Part shown: one piece after another, positions 20,990 to 31,524 of the stretch | Layout: each line of letters opens with the position of its first letter | Position numbering within the stretch: the first letter of the stretch is position 1 | From: Nymphaea colorata | Taxonomy: Eukaryota; Streptophyta; Magnoliopsida; Nymphaeales; Nymphaeaceae | Length of the DNA stretch: 41,640 nucleotides | Reading direction: 5' to 3' | NCBI RefSeq assembly: GCF_008831285.2 | Contig: NW_022205231.1 | Location: forward strand, 1 to 41,640 | Translations under genes and position numbers: made by a program | The notes under the pieces: generated by a model | The model's input: only the letters and a program-made list of their open reading frames with translations | Database searches by the model: none | What the model was told of the DNA's origin: nothing

Positions 20990-22410
20990 CTAACTCATCA
21001 ATAGGTCTAGGCTTAATATATTCAGATCTGGACGACGACTTTAGCTTACTTGAAATGTTTGAGGCAGTAAAAGAGGGACCACAATGAGAGTATAAAAATT
21101 TTTTTTCATCAAAAATCACATGTCTAGATATGATGACACGATTAGAGATTGGATTGTAACAAACACAACCTTTATGACAGCTGCCATACCCAATGAAGAC
21201 GCAGGTTTGAGCTTTGGCTTCTAGTTTTGAAGCACGTCTAGGCCCATTCAATGGATAGACGGTACAACCAAAGGTTCTTAGATGACTATATTTGGGAACT
21301 TCATGCAAGAGCTTCTCATACAGCGTCATTTGCAAGTCTGCAATAGGCAACCTGTTAATAAGATGAACAACAGTTTTAAAAGCATCAAACCAAAATTTTT
21401 GTGGCATATTGGCATGAATAATTATGGCGAGTCCCATTTCCACCAGATTCCTATGCTTCCTTTCTACTATCTCGTTCTACTGGGATGTGTAAGGGCACGT
21501 TATCCATCAATGAATTCCTTGATTTTAAAGGAATGTGCTAAATTCTTTGCTCATGAATTCTCCTCCCCCATCTGAATGGAAAATTTTAATTTTTGTTTCA
21601 AGTTGACACTCTACTATGCTTAAAAAGGTTTTAAAACATGGAAGTGTATCACTTTTCTTTGACAAGGGAAAGATCCATGAGAAGTGAGATTAGTTGTCAA
21701 CCATTAAGAAATAATACATGTACCCTTCTCGTGAAGCACATGGTGCTGGTCCCCTAATATCAACATGTAACACTTCAAGAGGTTTGGTTGCATGAAACTC
21801 AGCTTTAGGAAAATGAATTTTATGCATTTTTCCAAGCACACATGAACAAAAATCTAATTTATGTCTTTCATCAACACAAATTAAACTAGCAACTTTCAAT
21901 GAGTTTAACAACTGAAAGTGAGCATGTCCTAGACGCAAATGCCATAACTAAATGTCTGAGTAAGAATTGTGAGAAACCAAAGAAGTATTAGCAGTCTTTT
22001 ATTGATCATCATCTCCAATACTGATAGGATTGCCAGTAGAGTCCTTCCTTTCTCTCGTCCATCTATAGAGTCCTCCTTTCTCAAGCGGCCCTGTGTGAAG
22101 AATCTTGCCCATTTGCATATTCTTAACGATAACACCATTAGAGGAAAATTCAATAGAGCATTGGTTGTCTTTGGTGAACCTTGCTACTGACATAAGATTC
22201 TTGTGTGCTTTAGGAGCATGCAACACATTTTTCAAAACAAAGGACGACGTCTTCCTAGGTAGTTACACGTTCCCTATATTTTTAATTTGCATCTTACTAC
22301 CATTGCCAACTATAATAGAATTAAAACCATGATAGGGAACTTTACCTTGCATAACTTTATCTTGTTCTGAATTTGTCATATGGTGGGAGGCACCTATGTC
22401 TGGATACCAG
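20990..22410 (-). pseudogene. Copia pol remnant: protease and integrase
   Basis: The protease motif reads WYPDIGASHHMT (22376-22411), with DIGAS where DSGAS or DTGAS is usual. Gag-pre-integrase follows (21999-22235 and 21690-21938) with H-x3-H near RLGHAHFQLL and CSCVLGKMHK, one residue short of the usual Cys-x2-Cys spacing. The integrase core shows HVDIRGP, MVDN and, in a shifted frame at about 21535-21590, HSDGGGEF, the region with the catalytic Glu. The C-terminal part (21050-21443) has FWFDAFKTVVHLINRLP, HLRTFGCTVYPLN, CVFIGYG and VIISRHVIFDE, typical of Copia integrases. Stops and frameshifts break it into pieces. Confidence 0.88.
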
Positions 22411-23428
22411 GCTGAGTCTTGAGTATTGCTGACATTTTCTCGGCTACTAGATGCATTATCAGATTTCCCCATGTTGAGTGCCATGGCCATGAACGCTTTT
22501 GGAATATCATAACATTGTCGAGCTGTATGATTTCTTCTACCAAAATATTGACAAGTTACTCCTTGGCTGGACTTGTTAGTATTATTATTTTTTCCATAGT
22601 TTCCTCTTCCTCCATTACGACCTCTACCCCTACCACCATTATAGTTGCCATGCCCATGCCCTTGGTCAGTAATAAAAGCACGCCCACACCCTTGGTCTGT
22701 AATAAAAGAACGCCCATGCCCTTGTTCAGCAATAAAGGTAGTGGCAGTGGCTTCAACTTGAGCCATCAGGGATGAAGAAAGCATTCCAAGTCGTCGCTCT
22801 TGAGTAATTAACATATCATATAATTCAGACCATGGAGGCAGATCTTTGAATGCAGTAACAGTGGTAATAAAAGATTCATATTCAGAATTCAGTCCATTCA
22901 AGGTATAGAGAACAAGGTCTGTATCTAAGACAAAGTGCTGCACTCTGCTAAGAGAATTATGTCAAAAATTAATATGTTGAAGGTATTCAGTCATAGGCAT
23001 TCCTCCCTTTTTTATGTTTTGGAATTCTCTTTTCAGCTGAATAATACGAAGATTATTTTGTGAGGCATACTATTTTACAAGGATGAACCAAGCATCCATA
23101 GCCGTGCCAACACGAACCGGTTGTGACATGACTGGTTGAGTCACAGTGACTTTGATCCAACTTAGTGCAAGTTGGTCTTCACGATACCATAAACCATAAG
23201 CAGTATTTTCTTGTGTATGTGCTTCATCAAGAAATTCAGGTGGAGCAGAACATTTTCCATTAACATACTTGATCAAATTTTAACTTTTCATAACACTTTC
23301 AATTTGAGAACGCCAGAGAAGATAATTTGATCGATCAAGCTTGACTGAACCAAACTTGAGAAAGCATTCCATTGTGTACCTGGTGGAGTAGGAGTGCGAG
23401 GAATGTTAGAAGAGGACAATGCAGCCAT
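22411..23428 (-). pseudogene. Copia gag remnant
   Basis: The start ATG at 23426-23428 gives MAALSSSNIPRTPTPPGTQW; after a frameshift comes KLDRSNYLLWRSQIESVMKS (23290-23346), a hallmark of Copia gag. Downstream frames run 23070-23276 and 22263-22943. The second contains repeated QGHGR-FIT units and a Gly/Arg-rich stretch, then a zinc knuckle CQYFGRRNHTARQC, whose second Cys is Phe. At least two frameshifts separate the pieces. Gag forms the particle coat and binds the RNA in working elements. Confidence 0.85.
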
Positions 23429-24144
23429 ATTATACTAAAATTTTCTCGCTCGTTCAATCAACAGCCGACAAGCACAGTCAATACGATTTGTGTCTGATAA
23501 ACAAAAAAGGAGACTGAGGAGGTGGATTGGACGACTGAAGGGGCAGATAGGTCTCGATGGCACTACCTTGTGAGCACGCTTCTCGGTGAACATGTGAACA
23601 CAAAAGGAAACAGCGCTTCCCTTGGTGAGGGCTGGAAACAACATGACCTTCCCTTGTTGAGAGACAAAAAAAGAAGTCAACAGCATGCTCCTCGGCGAAG
23701 GCTGGAAAGAGTGTGGCCTTCCTTAGACAAAAAAGGAGGCATGTGCCTCGGTGAAGGCAGGAAACAACACACTCCAAAAGTAAGGCACATGCCTCGATGA
23801 AGGCAGGAAACAACACACTCGGTGCCAGACCCTTGTTCAAACACTAAAAGGAGCAGCATGCTCCTCGGTGAAATAGTGCGCTCCTCGGTGAAGGCCTTGG
23901 TGGCTTTCACTTGCTCACCACAAAAAAAAAAGAGCATGAAACCGCACGCTGCTCTGTGGTTTCCCTTGTTATGCAAAAAACTGTGGATGTAGGAAGAGGA
24001 ACAGGAGACGCAACAGGGCACGCAGTAGAGAGAGTGGCTGGAAAACGATGGTGCCAGCATCAAACAATGCTCATCCACTAGACAGGTGAAGCGTTGCTCT
24101 AGAAAGATGCAGGATACAGAAGACCACGGTGAAAGCAGTTGCAG
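23429..24144 (-). repeat. Copia leader with imperfect GC-rich repeats
   Basis: About 715 bp between primer-binding site and gag start. It contains repeated variants of gcctcggtgaaggcaggaaa on the plus strand (near 23570-23640, 23692-23716, 23750-23783, 23790-23823, 23857-23905), many preceded by acaaaaaagg or agcatgctc. It is more GC-rich than its surroundings. Long frames on both strands here are not likely genes. Confidence 0.65.
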
Positions 24145-24157
24145 GCTCTTATATCAA
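24145..24157 (-). other. Copia primer-binding site (degenerate)
   Basis: The minus strand reads ttgatataagagc, close to tggtatcagagc, which is complementary to the 3' end of initiator methionine tRNA and primes most plant Copia elements. Confidence 0.7.
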
Positions 24158-24521
24158 TTTAGAAGAAAAGATGGACACACAGGTGTAACGTGGTTCGGCC
24201 AAAATCAGCCTACATCCACACAAAGATTCTCTCTTCTATTCTATAACCACATAGAGAGAGTACAAATATTTATAGTCACTTTGTACAATTTAGATCCTTG
24301 ATTTTAGGATCTTGATTTACACAACAAATTTGGGCAGAATTATAGAAGAAGATAGGAGAAATGATTTCTTTCTCATTTAGAGAAGATTGGTCAGTTTTAG
24401 ATAGCTCTTGAGTTTTGGAAACCGTACCCTGTACTTTGTAACTAATCCTGATCATATCTGTTCCATAGATCTTATCATTGTTAATAAATCTAGCACAGCT
24501 CTATGTTACAGAAATTTCTCA
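24158..24521 (-). repeat. Copia 5' LTR (about 360 bp)
   Basis: On the minus strand it starts near tgagaaatttctgtaac, has a TATA-like TATAAATATT near 24265-24275, and ends with the familiar U5-type text ggatgtaggctg, ccgaaccacgt and tgtgtgtccatc directly before the primer-binding site. No second LTR of similar length is in the window. An alternative start at 24477 (tgataagatc) is possible, but the match at 17527-17573 and the coding-like sequence beginning at 24524 favour 24521. Confidence 0.75.
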
Positions 24522-24523
24522 AT

Positions 24524-25560
24524 ATTTCCTCCAAGAAGAAATCTTAGCATGCACCTTAGAAAGGACAAGCTTCTGTGAATCAATCATGCCCATCAAGTCT
24601 AGAACTTGATTAACTCTCCGCTCCTTGCTGACATCCACATCTGCAGTGCCTGATAGGACCATAACTAGTTCAGACCTGATGGGATGACTCAGATGTTCTC
24701 TGGAAGAAAAATTAACTCATGATCAACTAAGTCAAAACCAGCTTCGTGCCATCAAGGGACAAAATGCAAGTTCCTACTAAAATTGACTTGATACTGATGA
24801 AACTACAAAGAAAAGGAGGAAATTCGGAAATTCAAACTGTTACAGTCTTAAGGTATTAGAAGCAAAGTAGTTTACAAATCAAATCATGAGAATATATATT
24901 GTTACATTAAAGGGAGGCAGCTCTTTGCAAATGCACCATGTCTCAAACAGCAACTATGTGTTTCAACAACTGTACTAAGTAGTAAGTAGATTACACCTGT
25001 GACATGTAACTTGTTTCCAATAGCTATAGGTGTGCCATCATTCTTAAGAACTATACTTATAATTTCACCAATACATTCTACTTGTTGAGTAAATTGGCCA
25101 CCTGTAACAACATTCTAGAAATAAAATCAGCATTAACCCAATAGAATATATACCAAGATAAGATCGAGAGAAAGGATTAAGAAGACCAAGTAAGGTTACT
25201 AAAAATAGCAAGAAGGCAATAGACAGTATAAAGGCTATAAGCCCAAAAGATCTTGGACGCTCCATGAGCAGCAATTAGGGCACGGACATCAGCAAAGAGG
25301 AATTCTTACATCCATACCAGTGCTACATAGTAATGAGACTGAATAATCATCTTACCCATGTGTTGCAGGAGGAAGGCCTTGAAGTTGTTCAGTATAAGGT
25401 GGCGTATCAAAAACTACAAAGTCATAAAATTCTTCATAAATAAGTAGATTGTATTGATTTCCAAATAAATATATTCATAAATACAAAGTATGTGGAATGG
25501 ATCAAAGAAAGTAGGTCTTACAAAAGCTTTGAATGCTGCACGATGTGCAGCCATCTAATA
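24524..25560 (-). pseudogene. Remnant of an unidentified multi-exon gene
   Basis: Four or five exon-like pieces lie on the minus strand. They are 25356-25431 (FYDFVVFDTPPYTEQLQGLP, ending at GG|GTAAG), about 25240-25310 (LFADVRALIAAHGASKIFW), 24997-25114 (GQFTQQVECIGEIISIVLKN then DGTPIAIGNKLHVTG, with TTTCTAG acceptor and AG|GTGTAA donor) and 24524-24699 (EHLSHPIRSELVMVLSG, DVSKERRVNQVLDLMGMID, with TTCTTCCAG acceptor). The last runs into the Copia LTR. A small possible exon lies near 25528-25560. Reading phases do not all join cleanly, so it is either broken or I have missed an exon. I do not recognise the family; FVVFDTPP recalls P-loop ATPases but is too short to decide. Confidence 0.45.
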
Positions 25561-26540
25561 TAAGCAATTTGCAAACCATATCCAAAACTTATACTAAAAA
25601 AATTAGTACAATTATCATACAAAAATATTGGCCATCAATAAAAAAACGAGAGAGAGAAGAGACCAAATATCATATTTGAAACCATATTGAATGGCTGAAT
25701 ATAGATCGTTAGAGAGAGTTATAAGATTACATAGGTTAGCCACAATCTACTGCACCCATTTTCAAAGACCCAGAGGAATTAATCAACAAAAGAATATCCA
25801 AAACAAAATGGGCAGAAGCTATGGTAAAAATGCATGCTTGAAATGTAGAATGCTTTGTAGCTGCACCTACTAAAAACACTTGATATTCTCTTTGACTTAG
25901 CTATTACTTACAAGACACACTATTAGAAAAGTGACTCGTAAAAGATGGTAGAGACATTATGGAGGATGACCACCACATCATATGCAAGATAGCATGTGTA
26001 TAAAAATATAAATAAACATGCATTAAAAGTCAGATATAAATACGTAGATAAATAGCTATATGTAATACATAAATAAATAGAGAAGTAATGTAAATGTATA
26101 TGACATTATCACTTCAAATAGTATGTCACCTTTGAGTCTTTGATAACTCTGAAGAAACCAAATGTAAAATTAGGGCTTGTGTGTAAAAAAAGTGTAGCAA
26201 ATACCCCCAAACTACCTTATATGTATCCGCACTGCCCTTTCAAGTTAATCTAAGATGCCCTCTATTGTTCCTTGCAACACCACCTTTGAAGTCAAATAAA
26301 ATAAAACATCAACCTCGTATTTGAAAAGAATTAACATGGCATTATTTTAGACTTGTCAGTTTCACACAGAAAGAAACCTCAAAATGATCAAATGTGGTCA
26401 GACTAAGAGAAAAGATAATGAAAGATATACAAAATGTGTCATTTTTAAGATTCTAACTTTTAGATCCGCAAGGAGGGGAGGGAGAGAGTTGAATGTGCAA
26501 TAACCAGAAACACACAATTATGACCAAATAAAACCCTTAC
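25561..26540. other. No gene seen
   Basis: AT-rich sequence between the unidentified gene remnant and the third protease. It could hold introns or 5' exons of that remnant, or the protease 3' flank. No domain, repeat family or RNA gene is recognised. Confidence 0.5.
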
Positions 26541-27931
26541 TTATAGGTGACAAAAGTCTATAACTTTTGTTCCTACGATAAACAATTCATTTCTACGTGT
26601 TGGACTTTCAGTTGGTGCAAAAGAAAGCAGTCTGTAGCCCAGATCATACTACATGCATGTTCTGCTGCGCAATATTCCCAAAGATGGGCATCTCTCCATT
26701 AGCAGATGATTCCACTTCTAAACATTCCAAAGATATTTGAAGGTGGCAGCTTCCAGTCTGCACTAGCGAAATGAAAGGTCATCTCCGGCAACCCTTCATA
26801 TGGATCACCATTGTTCCCTACATGGTAACACAGCAAATCTTGCTCAGGAGGATAGAAGCGCTCACGGTTTATGACATTGGCCACTGCATTTGCCACTTGC
26901 CATAGACATCTTTGGCAAGAAAAGTCAGGCTGGTACCCAAGTCTATGATGATCGATCTGGCATCTCCCAACAATGCAGTCGTCTGTGCACCAGCAAATTG
27001 TATGTTGAGTCTGCTGTTCCTGACACTTATGTTTGTCAGGATGAGTCACATAAAAGCTGCCTTCACCACCATCTGATGCCATCGGCATCTCTTGAACCTC
27101 TTTTGTGCCTGAAAAGTCTGCATCGTCGCCGAATTTGAGCTGTCCCACGGAATTGTTTTCATTTCTATATGGAGGAAGACAGTAAGCAAATTTGTCATCA
27201 ATGGAAAAGCCGATCTGTTTAACAAGAGAGAGAGGACCACGGCCAAGGCCAACAAGGCCTGGAACTTTATGCAGGGAAAAATCAGGATTATCTTCACGAT
27301 GAACACAACCAAAGACAATTCCTTCATGCTTGATGGTGTTGGCACCATTGTCAAACAAGCGCTTCTCGGAGGCTAGGACTCTTTATACTTTGGAAATGTT
27401 TCTATAGGAATATCTGAACCAGCAAAGTTGGTCGCTGGTGCAACGATGGACATGCAGTTCCATGCAGAAGCTGGTGGAGCATCTCTGGTTCTTGTGGGTG
27501 GATGACTGAAGTGTATCAAACATTGGTGTTTTGACATGGCAGTTGTCACAATGGTGGCATGTTGTCCATATGAGGTTACTACCAGTGCCTATAATGGCCC
27601 AGTACAGGCTGGATGGGGTACCTAGCGAGAGTTTCATGAGAAGCTCACCGGGACCAGCCATCACAGGGCTGGAGATCATGCTGGTGGTATTGGCAAACCA
27701 TGAAGCAATGCTGCGGGAGCGCAACATGAAGCGCAGAGCCGCCTGCTCAGCTCATTGAGCTAGAGTGGATGAAATTTCATAGAGAGGTGACAGGGATGAA
27801 TCTCGATGAATGAGGTCTATAGAGAAGCCGAGAGGTTTGGAAGCAAAGATTGTGGTAGGGTTAGGCAGTATTGCAAGTAGGAGCAGCTGCAGGAGGAGGC
27901 TGAATGCTAAGGGGGAGAAGAAGGTTGCCAT
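26541..27931 (-). pseudogene. Aspartic protease pseudogene psi-C (nepenthesin/CND41-like)
   Basis: This is the most complete of the three protease loci: 1391 bp, about 463 codons, near the usual length of this intronless family. From ATG (27929-27931) it gives a hydrophobic signal peptide (FSLLLQLLLLAILPNP), prodomain (FSIDLIHRDSSLSPLYE), N lobe (27383-27727), then 26699-27358 with IVFGCVHRED, GLVGLGRGPLSLVKQIGFS and LPEMTFHFASADWKLPPSNI. The C terminus in a shifted frame has IFGNIAQQNMHV. Lesions are TGA at 27752-27754, TAA at 27383-27385, a frameshift before the second catalytic site and at least one near 26700. The first catalytic motif is GTGS instead of DTGS (27578-27589) and the second is DLGT instead of DSGT (26932-26943). 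It has no intron-like insert, unlike psi-A and psi-B. Confidence 0.9.
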
Positions 27932-27974
27932 GGTGAGGACTAAAAGGTTGCTGTACTAAGGATAAATGTGTTGA

Positions 27975-27982
27975 TATTTATA
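27975..27982 (-). promoter_or_regulatory. TATA box of psi-C
   Basis: TATAAATA on the minus strand about 44 bp upstream of the ATG, matching the position in psi-A and psi-B. Confidence 0.6.
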
Positions 27983-28304
27983 ATGGAAGTCATAGTTATG
28001 GTGGCCGCTGATGAAGGGAAGCATTTGGATTTGAAAATTCTGCAAAAAAAAAAAGAAAGACATGTGGCTGAACTGAGTTATGTATTCCTTTGTCTAACCA
28101 GTAACCATCACAATGGAGAAAAGTGGTAGCATCTTCCAATTGTTAAGCTTAGGTATAACAATCACAAACATTTGAAGACTTTCAAACACAAAAGGAAGGC
28201 TGCAGACACTTTAACGTATTACTTAAGGTGACCACAATAACTGTCTGTTGTATACGTTGGAAGAAGAGATTGTCCTAGTGGTGTTTGAAAATTTTTTTAG
28301 GCGT
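27983..28304. other. Protease upstream region; no gene seen
   Basis: Beyond the TATA box the sequence does not clearly match the upstream regions of psi-A or psi-B. An A-rich run is at 28045-28060. Confidence 0.45.
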
Positions 28305-28497
28305 CAGGGGTGGAGCCAAGGGAGGCTCGCATGGCCCTGGCCCACCTCAATTTTTTTTTTAAAAAAATCTATATGTAAATTTTAGTAAATTTCACTTGTC
28401 CTATATAAAAATTTTGAAAAATGATGTTTTGACCTTAGTCAAAATTTAGAAACATTAATTCGGCCCTTCTCATGAATTTTTTTTGGCTCTGTCCCTG
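28305..28497. mobile_element. hAT-like MITE (193 bp)
   Basis: The left end is caggggtggagccaag, and the right end read inward is cagggacagagccaaa, giving a 16-bp terminal inverted repeat with about 12 matches and the CAGGG start common in hAT elements. The interior is AT-rich and non-coding, with ccctggccca and ttagtaaatttcacttgtcc. The expected 8-bp target duplication is not seen (ttaggcgt versus taacacat). Confidence 0.65.
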
Positions 28498-28947
28498 TAA
28501 CACATGGTAGTCCCTGCTCCAAAACCTGTCCATTGACCTCCTTAAACCGTGAACCTTGAAGTGATTGGAAAATCTTTCTCCCACATGATCTCTCTCTATA
28601 CATATATATATACAAATGTCTTTCCAACCCATGATATCATGGGCTCTCATCTGGTGATAGTTCATGGGGCAGAGGCTCATGCAGTGAGGGTTTGCAGGTA
28701 TGCTATGTCCATTTTGGCCATATCATATGCCTCTTTTATATTTTTATATATATAGCAAAAAAATAAATGGGGATTCTGATTATTCAATGTTACTCTACTC
28801 GTTCATAAGGACAATTTGATTCATTATAATGAATTGACGACAGAAAACTAAAGAAAAAAAAGTAATGGGTATTTTTGTAATCTAGTATTAGTTTATACTT
28901 TTTTCTTCTTCACCTTTCTCTCAACCGTTAAGTGGGTGAATGTGAAT
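28498..28947. other. No gene seen
   Basis: Sequence between the MITE and the start of copy B. Short frames only, one through a small AT tract at 28599-28612. Confidence 0.5.
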
Positions 28948-28956
28948 ATGGCCAGA

Positions 28957-28996
<40 letters not shown>

Positions 28997-29012
28997 GTAT
29001 ATATATATATAT
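28957..29012. repeat. (AT)n microsatellite, interrupted
   Basis: Counterpart of 10-50, longer and broken by tac and tgt steps. Confidence 0.95.
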
Positions 29013-29174
29013 TAGCAGTAATTGGCTGGCGTTACATGGCTGTTTTGAGTTGACCGCTCTTGCGTTGAGTGATGTTTATCCACTCTCAAGACTGTAAAAG
29101 GTTTTGTGTTTGAGTTGAAGTTGGACTTGCATCTTAATGAATCCCTTAGGTAACCACAGTAAGCATTGAACATG

Positions 29175-29340
29175 AGGGAAAGTGTTGAAGCTAAGTATGG
29201 GTTGCTGTGCACCATTGCCTATACCAGTCAGTCAAAAGTATATTGTGATGATGCTGAACCCGGTTGCTGTCACATCATAGCGCCCATGTTTGATGTGACT
29301 CACGTGCCCTCCAGCCAAAAAGTCTTGGCTCCGCCACTAA
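29175..29340 (+). mobile_element. Small non-autonomous element, family 'AGTGGCGGAGC', member 3
   Basis: Copy B version of 1633-1800. The right end gtcttggctccgccact gives agtggcggagccaagac when read inward. The left end is agtgttgaagctaag, an imperfect inverted match. Confidence 0.5.
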
Positions 29341-29631
29341 AAAACGGGTTGAGATCAAAAGTTGGCGGGTTAGCATGAGCTTATTTGTGTCATCACAAAT
29401 CAATTTTTTGATGGGATATTCATATGATCCATCTATTCTAGAAGGTTGACTGGAAAATAGACGAATGACATCATACTTTAAACATGTTTAACGATTAAAA
29501 TGGGTGATTAAAGGGATTCAAATAAAAGTTGGTCTATTTTTTTTCTCTTTGAACTGGCCTTTGTGTCCAATTAAGACGAACCTCTACAGCTGGATGATTA
29601 TTTTTTTGTTTGGTGTCGATAAAAGCCATTG

Positions 29632-29797
29632 CAAAAGATGCATTTGCAATGATCAATTGCTTGACCATGGTTTTCAATAATGGAACAGAACTTTTATGGC
29701 ATTTTTAACAACACAAAATAACCATCCATCCAAGCATAGAAACAGCTGTGTTTTCAATACACACACACATAGATATATATATATATATATATATATA
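29632..29797 (+). repeat. Dispersed ~150-bp repeat, copy B
   Basis: Counterpart of 2127-2275, ending in cacacacat and an (AT)n run at 29774-29797. The next base of homology to A is at 2945, marking a 0.66-kb deletion in B. Confidence 0.75.
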
Positions 29798-31505
29798 GGT
29801 ATAAATTCTAGGTAAAGGACACTAGGTATAAATTTTTCAATTTTTAAAGAATGAGAAAATTTGTTCAAAAATATTAATATAAAATAAAAAGCTTTTAAAA
29901 TTTATGTAATTACCAATACTTAACAATAGAAAGTTACGTGTCCATCAAAGGAGAGAAGAATATTTTGGTAATTTATTAAAAATATTCTCCTTAGTCTTTT
30001 TACTTTTTTCTATTTTCAATTTTGTCCTTATAATTTTTTTTAATGTGAATTAAAGTTATTTTAACCATTAACCATATTAACATACAAAAAAAATTATGCA
30101 TCAGTATAGCGACACTTAACCTATACCTGCCTCTACTCCTGCTAACTCCTCTCAACAGGTGTTATGGGACTTATGGTCACCTTTTAAAGGCGGTACTGAT
30201 TTTTATGAGTCACCTCCATCAGATGGGTAGAACCCTTGTGGCCTCCTTCCTGCAAAAAAACTACTTTAAAGAAACCCACACACTAGTCCACGTTTTTGAA
30301 AAATATGTTTGGTTGGCAAAAGTTCATCATCCAAATGCTTTGGATGATGGCTAGAACGGAAAGGGAAAGGAGAAAAGTGAGGAAAGGATGGACAAAGAAA
30401 GAAAAAACATTTCGTTTCTAGATCTTGCTTTTGTTTGCAATTTCAAAAAGTGGGCCAAAAAGGCATTGGATTTTCTTTACCATAGACCTTCCCTTAAAAG
30501 GATAAGGAAGCCTGGAATAACAACATATCTATTGAATCCGGACATGGTAGTACTCATTTTGGAAATATGTAGTGCCAAAGTTACTCAATGGGTAAGTCAT
30601 GAATCTTTAACCTAAATCCATTTTACCAAAAGTTTCAACCATATCAATCTACCCTTTTGTGCAACCCAATAATTTCAAAAAATGAGCCAACTATGAGGCC
30701 AATTGTATTTTTGTGTGTTTTTTCTTTGGGCTTAACAGGTTGACACATTGTTTATTCCATGTTTCATTTGCTATAAAATTACTTGGGGGCGCCCATAAGC
30801 TCATCTCTCTCTCCACTTGCCAGTGTGGATTACTATTTAAATTAAGAATCAAACATGTAATACCCATCTCTTTCTCTGTCCCTCTCTCTCTATCTCTATA
30901 CATGCAAGAGAACTCAAATGACATGGAGCTGTTTCTTTGTTTCTTTCTTCGACCGCATTTTCACTTTTGGTGGTAGACAAGTCAAAAGAAGGAGGAACCA
31001 CCCTGTTGAATAGGAACCATTAGTTTACATGATATGACAGTTCTATCATCGTTGATATTACAGTTCCAGACTTGGTGGTAGGGACGCAGACGTGGAGGTG
31101 GAATAAAAAGGCTCGAATCAAAATACTTATGTGAAGTTGGAAGATTGTGTTCCCGTGGCAATATGGTGGCTATGGAAGAACATGAATTATGAATACCATG
31201 ACAACAAGAAAAATCGAAATCTGTTACATCAGAGGCAGTTGACCGTCTTTTTATTATCATTCAACAAGTGCTAAATAGCAGAAGAACGAGTTTCCACAAC
31301 ATTTGTCCCTTTTTTATGTAGGAAGTCTCTCACATATATCATCGATTTCAACACAGATCAGCATCACCACAAAAGCATATAGAAGACTGATATGCTAATG
31401 AAATCACATATGAAAGATGCCTTGGTTTGACCGACCAACTTCCCCTTCCCTATTTTAATGCTATCCACGGTCCTTATAAAAGAGATAGCAATGTCATTGA
31501 AAACT
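29798..31505. other. No gene seen; duplicated non-coding sequence
   Basis: Matches copy A 2945-4690, with single-base changes and small indels. Its short frames differ in length and start between the copies. Confidence 0.6.
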
Positions 31506-31524
31506 ATACATATATATATATACA

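Larger units (their letters stand above)
20871..24521 (-). mobile_element. Ty1/Copia LTR retrotransposon, 3'-truncated
   Basis: Read on the minus strand, the order is LTR (24521-24158), primer-binding site, long leader, gag, protease, gag-pre-integrase and integrase. Protease followed directly by integrase is the Copia order. The element stops after the integrase C-terminal part. Reverse transcriptase, RNase H and 3' LTR are absent between here and 17.5 kb. Gag and pol carry frameshifts and stops, so it is dead. It lies in the middle unit only, so it inserted outside the A and B copies or after they separated. Confidence 0.9.

Noticed and set aside
23478-24078. Minus-strand frames of 120 and 133 residues upstream of Copia gag
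   Set aside because: They lie in the GC-rich repeated leader between primer-binding site and gag start, are Cys/Leu-rich from the repeat units, and match no gag region.
20871-24521. Integrated plant pararetrovirus or Gypsy element
   Set aside because: Protease is followed directly by integrase, the primer-binding site and gag motif are Copia-type, and no movement protein or RT-first order is seen.
25065-25274. Hydrophobic minus-strand frame resembling membrane segments
   Set aside because: It overlaps a better frame (LFADVRALIAAHGASKIFW) and T-rich sequence that looks like intron between exon-like pieces.
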